Source: Spirodela intermedia
Lineage: Eukaryota; Streptophyta; Magnoliopsida; Alismatales; Araceae
DNA length: 64,000 bases
Reading direction: 5' to 3'
NCBI GenBank assembly: GCA_902729315.2
Contig: LR746271.1
Coordinates: 3,804,001 to 3,868,000, forward strand
Position 1 is the first letter of the stretch, and every line of letters begins with the position of its first letter. This document shows positions 12,805-21,356 of the stretch, piece after piece. Both the position numbers and the translations under genes were made by a program. The notes below the pieces were generated by a model. The model was not told the origin of the DNA. It saw nothing but the letters and a program-made list of their open reading frames with translations, and made no database searches.

Positions 12805-14291
12805 ATGGCGGACTGCTGGATGATTGATGCCGCGCCTGCCCTCGCCGCGTCTGGTGGCATGGCTGCGAGTAGGGGGGCCTTTGCGGCACGACGCCCTGAG
12901 ATTCTCTCTCTCGGCTCGAAGATCCTGTTTTCCAGCAGATTGCTCAAGGTAATCGGCGGATCTAGTTTCTCTTTCCATTTCTAGGTTTTCTTGGGATGGC
13001 ATCCTATGTGAGATGGTGGTCGAATTTTTTTTTCTTGTGTATGTCCAAAAAAATTCGTCGACCTTGTGTTCTAATACTAGCTTCTGATGACCAATGGCAG
13101 CCTTGCAAGTCCATCTCTGTTTCCAGTGTAGGGCGGGGCCTTCATCTCCGGAGGAACATGTGCGTTAGGGCATCATCGTCTCCGGCTGAATCTTCTCCGG
13201 CTCAGATTGCTCCTCTCCAATTCGAGTCACCGATCGGGCAGTTTCTCTCCCAAATTCTGGTCAGCCACCCTCACCTGCTGCCTGCTGCTGTTGATCAGCA
13301 GCTCCTGCAGTTGCAGACCGATCGCGACGCAGAGAAGCAGAAGGAGGAGCCATCCACCTCGGGAACAGATTTAGTCTTGAATAGGTCTGTTCTTTGTTTC
13401 ATTTTTCTGCCGCTTTTTGCCAACCGAAGTGAGAATGGAGTTACAATTTATACTTTTTTGTTGTCCAGGAGGATTGCTGAGGTTAAAGCTAATGAGCGGA
13501 AGAGGGCCCTGGAAGAGATCCTGTATACACTGGTTGTGCAGAAGTTCATGGACGCTGACGTTTCACTTGTGCCTGCTGTATCTCAGTTGTCTGATCCTTC
13601 CAAGGAAGATGACCAGCGGCTTCCTCAAGAAGATAAACTCCAGAAACTCCATTCATCTGAAGCTTATGAGATGATCCAGAACCACCTAGCCCTTATCTTG
13701 GGAAACCGCATCGAGAATGAGAACACCGTGGCGGTGATAAGCAAGCTACGGGTTGGTCAGGTCTACGCTGCATCCATCATGTATGGGTACTTCCTGAAGA
13801 GGGTGGACCAACGATTCCAGTTGGAGAAGACGATGAAGACACTTCCTTGGGGTTCAGAAAAAGATGAAGGTGCCATGAAGCAAGTGATGCCTGATGAATC
13901 CAGACCCTCAGTACGCGCTGGAAGTTCACATCCGGAGGTGCCCTTCCTGTCATCTTCTCCTGAATTCAGTTCGGCTGGATTCGGCCCGAAGACCAAATCT
14001 GCTCGGATGCGGTCCTATGTCATGTCGTTGGATCCTGAGACGCTGCAGAGTTATGCGACAATCAGATCAAAGGAAGCATTCAGCATTATTGAAAACCATA
14101 CTGAGGCATTGTTTGGGAGGCCGGAAATTGTTATCACCCCACAGGGGACTATTGACTCATCAAAGGATGAGGCTCTTAAAATAACCTTTGCAGGTTTGAA
14201 GAGGCTGATTTTGGAAGCGGTTACATTTGGGTCTTTCTTGTGGGATGTAGAGAGTTATGTAGACGCTAGGTATCACTTTGTGACAAATTGA
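12805..14291 (+). CDS. UV-B-induced protein At3g17800-like (DUF760), chloroplast
   Basis: Homologue of the DUF760 family that includes the Arabidopsis UV-B-induced chloroplast protein At3g17800 and its paralogue At1g48450. The biochemical role is unknown. Exons are 12805-12948, 13101-13384 and 13469-14291, giving 416 aa, close to the family length. The first 48 codons are rich in Ala, Arg and Ser and look like a transit peptide. The start is the first ATG in the only open frame with a splice-compatible exon. The body holds two related segments, around residues 145-225 and 320-410. The second contains the diagnostic stretches RMRSYVMSLDPETLQSYA, EALFGRPEIVITP and SFLWDVESYVDARYHFV. Intron 2 (13385-13468) is 84 nt with no in-frame stop. 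The upstream ACGT palindrome is consistent with light or UV-B control. Exon 1 is the least certain part. Confidence 0.9.
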
Positions 14292-16261
14292 TGCTGGGTG
14301 ACGGGGGAATGTGTTTGCTTGTAAGGTGATAGTGAGGCTGAGAAAGTTTGTAAACTAAATTTCGGCCGCTAGTTCATCTGTATGTGAATAGTAGTAAGCT
14401 GACTTGGTGTGTTTTGAACTGCGGAGTGTATGAGCATCCTTTCATTTTTCAAACACTCTTATTCAAAGATTATGAAACAAATACATATCAGTTCCTGGTT
14501 ATGTATGCTCAAGTTTCAACCAAAAAGATACCTACTCCCTGTTAGCCCCTTAACTCCAGTGAAAGATTATCTTGTTCTAACACTTTGCAGAAGGTCGATT
14601 GGCAATGCGTTGAAGTGCAGTGAATTTGTAGAACTTTGCCAAGTATTTATATCTTCAAAGATGGGATGTGTGTGGTGATAACAACTACATAAGGCAACGG
14701 CTGTTATCCCAGCATTTTTTTTGGTAAGTATTCTTTTTTCTACTTCAGCTAATAGGATAGGACGTCTTATGCTAGTTGTGAGGTGCCATCATCACCAACG
14801 TTGTCTTATCTCATCGTTCTCGAGTCAACTTAGGGTCGAGCAGTTTCTAGATGCCGGCTGGCGCTAGTTTGACTTTAACATCCCGATTAATAATCTTTTG
14901 CATATCTGGGTTTAATCGGTAGGCCTTTTGATATGAGGCCCAAGACTCCTAGTCAACTGCCGACTGGTAGGGAACGTAGGAATATTGTAAGAATACAACA
15001 AATAAATTTATCTATTCTAATTTAGCACAATGTAAACCAAAGTGGAAAATGGGTGGTATGTGAAGGAAAAAGGGTGTACAGAGGAGTAATAGGCTAAAGA
15101 TCTGGTAAAGATTAGTCAATAATGATTAGAAAAACATACTGGTTTAGTTCAACAGAAATCTATAGGTTTTTTTTATGGTCAACCATACACTCTAGTCCGA
15201 TAAGAAAGAAAAGCCATGGTTTTAATGATGTCCGAGAATCGTATCTGTTGATTGCAATTGTTCATTCTGATTTTTATTTTTTAAAAAAATAATATGTTCA
15301 ATTCCACTTGTAGAGGACTATATGATGATTTTTCTTGCTTACTTCTCAAAATCATTCCTTTATGAGCATTCACCTATGTGGCTTGCATGATGAATTCTGT
15401 CTGGTGAAAATGCTTCTCTACAGTGCAAGAAACTTGAATGGGTGATGATGGCCCTGGTCGACATAGATTATTTCACCCGACTATATGTTAAATATAATTA
15501 CATCGTTTGGTATGATCTCCTTTATGCAAGGAACCTTCCTTGTATGGTATGATCTCCTAACTCAGATTTTTACCGAAATTACATCGTTTGGGATAGCATG
15601 GAGTTTATTTTGGAAGCATTTGATGGGAATTCATCTATTTTTTTCTTGCTAGTTGGGTTTCTTTCCTGGGTAAGCCCAGAAATAGAAAAACCTGCCCTGA
15701 TGCCCGTCTGCCTATCTCTTAGTGTCACGTGGCAGTGGGACCCACCTCAAGGGCTGTGGATGGCTGATGCTGGTGGACTGGCATCTGGATTCCTCAATCA
15801 GGAAACCTATTGGAGAGTCAAACTTAGGCATGTCTGCATGTTTATTTGACTGAGCTTTGGTCATCTGCGGAAAGAGTGGACTGTCTAGACGGCTGGAGGA
15901 CTATTTTATTCCCCCGGAATATTCTTCATGGGAAGATCTTAAGGTACCTCTAACCTGTCATCTTTACAACAAAATTGATGACTGACAGGGGCACCCAAAA
16001 TACCGTCTGTACAGTAATATCAAAACCTGCCCTTTTCAGGAAAACCAACAGTTGGGAGAGGTGCCAAGCTGGACAGGGCTCAGATGTGGGTCAACGGGGT
16101 TGGTCATATCGTGGGCAGCAAGAAAAGGGCCTCTTCTATTAATCTCTGCAAGACTGCAACCCTCGAAAGTTTATGATTCTTCCCAGGTTTAAACCCCTAG
16201 AGGTGCTAGTGTTTCTTTTATTATATGCTCGTAATTTTCATCACAAAAGAATTAATAATCG

Positions 16262-16374
16262 TATTATTTTTATTTTTATTTTTATTTTATTTTATTTTAT
16301 TTTTATTTTATTTTTATTTTTATTTTATTTTTATTTTTATTTTATTTTTATTTTTATTTTTGTGTGTGCGTGTT

Positions 16375-16406
<32 letters not shown>

Positions 16407-16408
16407 TA
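16262..16408. repeat. (TTTTA/TTTTTA)n microsatellite followed by TG and GA runs
   Basis: An interrupted array of ATTTT/ATTTTT units at about 16262-16362 passes into TG repeats and then GA repeats up to 16408. Open frames here are only translations of the repeat. Confidence 0.95.
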
Positions 16409-16889
16409 GCTTTGCTTTTAAAAACTGCTAATTCTATCAATGGCTTATGTTCAATTGAAAAAAAAATAATGCGTTCATACTTAGTAAGTTACATTGGATC
16501 ATATCACATGATGAAATTTACTAAAGAGTAAGAAACAAGTGGGTTTACCTTCAAAAGGTTCCAAGAGAGAGGATCACATGTTAAGGCCCATGGTGGGCCT
16601 GACCCATCTCCCCGAGCATAAATAACGGTTAGAGTGATGATAATCTTTCCCTGACCAGAATGGCCCATCTTCTCCTCATTTTTCTTTATGAGGAAATTTA
16701 TCCTTGGGTTTCATTTCACAAATAATAGAAAATGCCAGAATATCCTCAGCATAAATAGGTATGGTGGGCCAAGTTCGCTCACAGGCCCACAAGGCTCGGC
16801 GCGTTTTGTCATCAAGTCAAGGTGACCAAAGAGAGCAAGCTAACGATATCTTATCAAATAAATACATTTCTATTTTAAATATGTAGTGT

Positions 16890-16913
16890 GTGTATATATA
16901 TATATATATATTT
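16890..16913. repeat. (TA)n microsatellite
   Basis: A short run of TG followed by about ten TA dinucleotides. Confidence 0.85.
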
Positions 16914-17100
16914 ATTAGACTGGACTAACAACGAAATGAAACAACTCTCTAACTCTCACATATTTCTCTCAAGAAGCTCACACTCTCCTCGTCCATCATT
17001 TATTATGTGCGCCCATTTGTCCATCAACTAGACAGATGATAACTCTCTAACTGATCATCATCAATGGTGCTGATTGATTCATTTTTTTTTGAAGTTTGGC

Positions 17101-17173
17101 GCACTACATGGTCTTCCCAATAAGTCACCCATCCTGGTACTACTATTATTTTTACGCAGTCATACTTAATGAG
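17101..17173 (-). repeat. Degenerate 5S rRNA-like fragment
   Basis: On the minus strand, the part nearest 17147-17101 reads AGTAGTACCAGGATGGGTGA, then GGGAAG and TGC at the spacing found in the 3' half of plant 5S rRNA. The part up to 17173 has a weaker match to the internal-control-region segment (ATTAAGTATG in place of GTTAAGCGTG). The 5' half is not visible, so this is not a working 5S gene. In plants such pieces are typical of Cassandra TRIM retrotransposons, which carry 5S sequence in their LTRs. A stray 5S copy is the alternative. Confidence 0.55.
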
Positions 17174-17175
17174 AC

Positions 17176-17339
17176 CTGGTGTCACATAACACTCTGACAG
17201 AGCTAATGCCACATGGCACTTTTACAGAGCTGATGTCATATGACTTTTTAACAGAAATAGTGACACATGGCACTTTTTAATGAATTTAGTGCCACGTGGC
17301 ACTTTGACCGAGCCGGTGCCACACATCACTTCAACTTGG
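17176..17339. repeat. Six tandem 27-28 bp units with palindromic CACGTG-like cores
   Basis: Units start at 17176, 17203, 17230, 17257, 17285 and 17313. Each has a core like TGCCACATGGCA followed by CTTTTACAGAG-like sequence. The fifth unit carries the perfect palindrome GTGCCACGTGGCAC at 17289-17302, which contains a G-box. The units are diverged. The array lies about 800 bp upstream of the TMK start codon. Confidence 0.85.
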
Positions 17340-17523
17340 GAATTTTCTGCTTGACTTTTGTGGTAACACATCAGAGGTTTGGTGGTGATTGATTGATTGA
17401 TTGATCAAGCTTCAGCCATCAATTGGGTATGATACGAGCACATTAACTAGACTATCTTAATTAGATTATCATATAATTAAGTTAGTAATTAAGGGGCCTA
17501 ATCTATGTATATCAGCCACGGGA

Positions 17524-17545
17524 GAAGATTCTTCAAAGAATCTTC
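17524..17545. promoter_or_regulatory. Heat-shock-element-like palindrome upstream of the TMK gene
   Basis: The arms GAAGATTCTT (17524-17533) and AAGAATCTTC (17536-17545) are exact reverse complements with two bases between them. They contain GAAnnTTC modules like heat-shock factor sites. The palindrome lies 24 bp before a TATATAAATA string. The function is inferred. Confidence 0.4.
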
Positions 17546-17568
17546 CATCGTCATCATTCTCATGCAGT

Positions 17569-17578
17569 TATATAAATA
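17569..17578 (+). promoter_or_regulatory. Possible TATA box of the TMK gene
   Basis: TATATAAATA at 17569-17578 matches the plant consensus. It would imply a leader of about 530 bases, or a leader intron, before the ATG at 18137. CT-rich tracts near 17940-17970 are also compatible with a closer, TATA-less start. Confidence 0.4.
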
Positions 17579-18136
17579 ATATGGGGAGGGGGGGAGACGT
17601 GCAAATAGTCAACCCTCCCCAAAACCGGGTGAGCTCGGGGACTGGTTGGCTGAGCTGGCGCCGGAAAAATCCTTGATAGAACAAAGCTCCCCTGCAGCAC
17701 CGCCAGCCCCGGTGTTGTCTCGAGTGTCAACCCGGTTCATATCGATGTGTATAGAGAAGATGCGATTGTACATACTGTCGGCAGGAAGTAGTCCGTGAAA
17801 ATGACAAGAATGAGCTGGCGAACGTGTCTGATGTCCGCGCTCGCAGACAGCATCCGTGCGCGTCGATACGCATCGTATGAGTAGTCCTCCTCCTGTCTCT
17901 CCACACCCATGTGCGTGCGCTGTCTCTTCCTTCCTCTCCGAAGTCTCTCTCTCTGTCTCTCTGTCTCCTGGTTTCCTCTTGGTCTGTTCATGGCAGAGTA
18001 GCTACAGGGCGCCGCCGAAATCGAAGTCTTTATCCCTGCTTCCATGGCCCGGTCTCAGCTGCTCCTCCATTAAAGGCTGGGCCGTACGGCTCCCAAAGTT
18101 TGAAGCTTCCCCCGGCCGCAGTCCTCCTCGTCAGCT

Positions 18137-20920
18137 ATGGCGACCAGGAAGCCCACCGGCGGAGCTGGGCTCCTCCTCGGCGCCATCCTCGCCGTCGTCT
18201 TCCTCGCCGGGCTGGCGGCGACGCAGCAGACCTCCGCCGGGGACGCGGCGGCGATGCGGGCGGTGGCGCAGGGGCTCCTCGGGGCGGTGGAGTCTCTGGG
18301 CTGGTCCGTCGGTGGCAACCCCTGCGAGTGGCGGTTCGTCTCCTGCTCCGGCGGCCGCGTCACCGCCATCCAGATCGGCAACCGCAGCGTCGCCGGCGAG
18401 CTGTCGCCGGCGATCCGCAACCTGACGGCCCTCGTCAGGCTGGAGCTCCAGGACAACCGCATCGCTGGGCCCCTCCCCTCCCTCGCCGGTCTCGCCGCCC
18501 TGCAAATCCTCATCCTCCATGGCAACCTCTTCTCCTCCGTCCCCGTCGACCTCTTCTCCGGCCTCTCTGCCCTCCAGGCGGTGAACCTCGACGGCAACCC
18601 CTTCGCGCCGTGGGAGATCCCCCGCAGCCTCACTGACGCCGCCGCGCTGGTGAACTTCTCCGCCAACTCCGCCAACGTCTCCGGCGAGATTCCCGACTTC
18701 TTCCCCACCGCCTTCCCGGGGCTCTCCGTGATCGCCCTCTCCTTCAACCTCCTCCGCGGGGAGATCCCGGCGAGCTTTGCCGGGGCTGCATCCTTGCGGA
18801 CCCTCTGGTTGAACAGCCAGCGGGGGACCCCCCGCCTCTCCGGCGCCGTCGCCGTCGTCGCCAACATGACCTCCCTCACCCAGCTATGGCTTCACTCCAA
18901 CGAGTTCTCCGGGCCGCTGCCGGACTTCTCCGGCCTCGCCGCCATGGAAGACCTACAACTCCGGGACAATCGCTTCTCCGGCCCCGTCCCCTCCTCCCTC
19001 CTCTCCCTGCCGGCGCTGAAGAAGGTGACTTTGGCCAACAACCTCTTCCAGGGGCCCGTCCCCGTCTTCCCCGAGTCCATCGCTAACGAGGTCGACCTCG
19101 ATCCGGGGAGGCAGAGCTTCTGCCGGCCGGTCCCCGGCGACTGCGATCCCCGAGTGACCGCCCTCCTGCTAATCGCCGGGTCCTTCGGGTGGCCGAGGAG
19201 CTTCGCCGAGGGGTGGAAGAAGAACGACCCCTGCGCGCGGTGGCCGGGGATCACCTGCTCCGGCGACGGCGAGGTCACCGTGGTCAGCTTGCGGAAGAGG
19301 GGCCTCAGCGGCTCCATCTCGCCGGAGTTCGCCCGGCTGAAATCTCTCCGGCGGATCTTGCTGGGCGGCAACAACATCACCGGGACGATCCCGGCTTCTC
19401 TGGCCGCTCTGCCGGCGCTGGAAGAGCTCGACGTTTCTGACAACCAGCTCTCCGGACGGGTGCCGGCGTTCCGCGCCAGGGTGCTGGTGACCACCGCCGG
19501 CAACCCTGGGATAGGGAACGATGGCGGCGGCGGCGCCGTCCCATCGTCTCGCGGTTCAAACGCCTCTGCCGCAGACGAAGGCGGCGCCGCCCCTTCGGCT
19601 GCCCGGGTTACCTCCCCTTCTACTCTGACGGGAGCCATAGCTGGGTCGCTCGCCGGTGGCGTCCTCGGCGTGGCCCTGTTCGGGCTTTTCTGCCTCTACA
19701 AGAGGAAGCACCGCCACTCAGGCCGGGTCGAGAGCCCCAGCGCCGCGGCGACGCTCCGCCGCCAGTCCGATATGCTCAAGCTTAGCCCCAGCGGCGATGG
19801 CGGTGGCGGAATGCTGATACCCATCGAGGTGCTCCGGGAGGTCACCGGCGGGTTCAGCGAGGAGCGCGTCCTCGGCAGAGGAGGCTTCGGGACGGTCTAC
19901 CGGGGGGACCTCCCCGACGGGACGAAGGTCGCCGTTAAGAGGATGGAGGCGGCGGCGGCGGCGGTGGCGGGGTGCAAGGGGCTGAGGGAGTTCGCCGCCG
20001 AGATTGAGGTCCTCACCAGGGTCCGCCACCGGAACCTGGTCTCCCTCCTCGGCTACTGCCTCGACGGCGGCGAGCGGATCCTCGTCTACGAGTACATGCA
20101 GCAGGGAACCCTAGCCAAGCACCTCCTCCACTGGAAGGAGGAAGGGGTGGCGGCGCTCTGCTGGAAGCGGAGGGTCGCCATAGCCCTGGACGTGGCGAGA
20201 GGGGTGGAGTACCTCCACAGCCTGGCCCACCGGAGCTTCGTCCATAGAGACCTGAAGCCGTCCAACATCCTGCTCGGGGAGGACATGAAGGCGAAGGTGG
20301 CGGACTTCGGACTGGTGCGGCCGGCGGCGGCGGCGGCGGAGGAGACGCGGCTCGCCGGGACCTTCGGGTACCTCGCGCCGGAGTACGCCGCCACGGGGAG
20401 GGTGACCACGAAGGCGGACGTCTTCAGCTTCGGGGTGATCCTCATGGAGATGGTGACGGGGAGGAGGGCGCTGGACGAGAGCCGGCCGGAGGAGAACGCC
20501 CACCTGGTGGAGTGGTTCCGGCGGGTGATGCAGCGGCGGCGAGGGAGGAGGGTGGAGGAGCTGGTGGACCCGGCGATAGAGCTCGATGGGGAGACGGCGG
20601 CGGGGGTGGAGAGGGTCTGCGAGCTGGCCGGCCATTGTTGCTCGCACGAGCCCATGCAGAGGCCGGAGATGGGGCACGCCGTTAACGTGCTGTCATCACT
20701 GGCGGAGAGCTGGAGGCCGGTGGACTCCGACGGGGAAGAGACCTGCGGGATCGACCTCACCATGACGCTGCCGCAGGCGCTGATGAGGTGGCAGGCCTGC
20801 GAGGACGACGATGATGAGGACATCCCGCCGACCGTCCGCACCGGTGCAGATGACTACCAGTCCAGCGTGCCCACCGGGCCCGCGGGATTCGCCAACTCCA
20901 CCTCCCCCGATGGAAGGTAG
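18137..20920 (+). CDS. TMK-type leucine-rich-repeat receptor-like kinase
   Basis: Plasma-membrane receptor kinase of the TMK/BARK1 family. Arabidopsis members act in cell-surface auxin signalling and growth. The 927-aa frame is uninterrupted and appears intronless. A hydrophobic signal peptide covers about residues 10-28. A first LRR block begins with the cysteine pair NPCEWRFVSC. A non-LRR island contains SFCRPVPGDC, and a second short LRR block begins NDPCARWPGITC; this split ectodomain is the family hallmark. One membrane helix lies at about 498-520. The kinase has GRGGFGTVYRG near 578, the VAVKR lysine at 601, HRD at 703-705 and DFG at 723, so it is an RD kinase with all main catalytic residues. 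The C-terminal tail has the TMK-specific sequences MGHAVNVLSSL, LPQALMRWQA and ending DGR. The coding region is extremely GC-rich at third positions. Which of TMK1-4 it matches was not resolved. Confidence 0.95.
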   Translation: MATRKPTGGAGLLLGAILAVVFLAGLAATQQTSAGDAAAMRAVAQGLLGAVESLGWSVGGNPCEWRFVSCSGGRVTAIQIGNRSVAGELSPAIRNLTALVRLELQDNRIAGPLPSLAGLAALQILILHGNLFSSVPVDLFSGLSALQAVNLDGNPFAPWEIPRSLTDAAALVNFSANSANVSGEIPDFFPTAFPGLSVIALSFNLLRGEIPASFAGAASLRTLWLNSQRGTPRLSGAVAVVANMTSLTQLWLHSNEFSGPLPDFSGLAAMEDLQLRDNRFSGPVPSSLLSLPALKKVTLANNLFQGPVPVFPESIANEVDLDPGRQSFCRPVPGDCDPRVTALLLIAGSFGWPRSFAEGWKKNDPCARWPGITCSGDGEVTVVSLRKRGLSGSISPEFARLKSLRRILLGGNNITGTIPASLAALPALEELDVSDNQLSGRVPAFRARVLVTTAGNPGIGNDGGGGAVPSSRGSNASAADEGGAAPSAARVTSPSTLTGAIAGSLAGGVLGVALFGLFCLYKRKHRHSGRVESPSAAATLRRQSDMLKLSPSGDGGGGMLIPIEVLREVTGGFSEERVLGRGGFGTVYRGDLPDGTKVAVKRMEAAAAAVAGCKGLREFAAEIEVLTRVRHRNLVSLLGYCLDGGERILVYEYMQQGTLAKHLLHWKEEGVAALCWKRRVAIALDVARGVEYLHSLAHRSFVHRDLKPSNILLGEDMKAKVADFGLVRPAAAAAEETRLAGTFGYLAPEYAATGRVTTKADVFSFGVILMEMVTGRRALDESRPEENAHLVEWFRRVMQRRRGRRVEELVDPAIELDGETAAGVERVCELAGHCCSHEPMQRPEMGHAVNVLSSLAESWRPVDSDGEETCGIDLTMTLPQALMRWQACEDDDDEDIPPTVRTGADDYQSSVPTGPAGFANSTSPDGR

Positions 20921-21356
20921 ATCCTTCCGCCGGCTTTCCTCTCTCTCTCTCTCGCCTTCTCCTGTTCATACTACACACGTCCCTCTCTCTCTCTCTGGAT
21001 CTCGCCGAGCGTCCCCTGAGACGGTCTCCTGTAACGACGTTATTACCTGTACAATATTCTGCTATGGAGCCTGCTCTCTCTCTCTCTCTCCTCATCGTCT
21101 TCAAGGTTACTTATGAAACACTGGAGGCCCTCTATAAGCCCACCATTCTCGACATCCTTCTCACTCATAGCAGATCAATAGACACCATCATTCAAGAAAA
21201 GCAAGGCGGTGGCGGAAGAAATGGCATCACAGTAATGCTCTGGTAGTTGATGTTGTGTTTAATAAAATAGACAAAGGCGTGTTAACTATGGAAGCTACAT
21301 GAAATGGATACAAAGAACTCACCGCTAGTGGTTCCCAGGGAAGCTGTGTACTCAGA
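20921..21356. other. Convergent 3' flanks of the TMK and BAP31-like genes
   Basis: A 436-bp gap between two convergent stop codons with CT-rich tracts (20941-20960, 20984-20996, 21071-21090). It probably contains both 3' untranslated regions, which may overlap antisense. No gene is seen. Confidence 0.6.

Larger units (their letters stand above)
14292..17523. other. Intergenic region between the DUF760 and TMK genes
   Basis: The first 150-400 bases are probably the DUF760 3' untranslated region. No other gene is supported. An 83-codon open frame at 15598-15849 has no recognisable features. The region holds simple repeats (16262-16408, about 16890-16913), a degenerate 5S rRNA-like piece and a tandem repeat array, listed separately. 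Confidence 0.6.

Noticed and set aside
15598-15849. 83-codon open frame between the DUF760 and TMK genes
   Set aside because: No ATG context, domain, splice partner or codon bias like the neighbouring genes.
17101-17173. A functional 5S rRNA gene
   Set aside because: Only a diverged 3' portion is present, the 5' half is absent and the internal control region is altered.
18070-18879. Long antisense open frames within the TMK gene (also at 18892-19638 and 20086-20841)
   Set aside because: They arise because the sense strand is extremely GC-rich and so lacks stops. They have no family similarity, and the sense frame is a clear TMK kinase.
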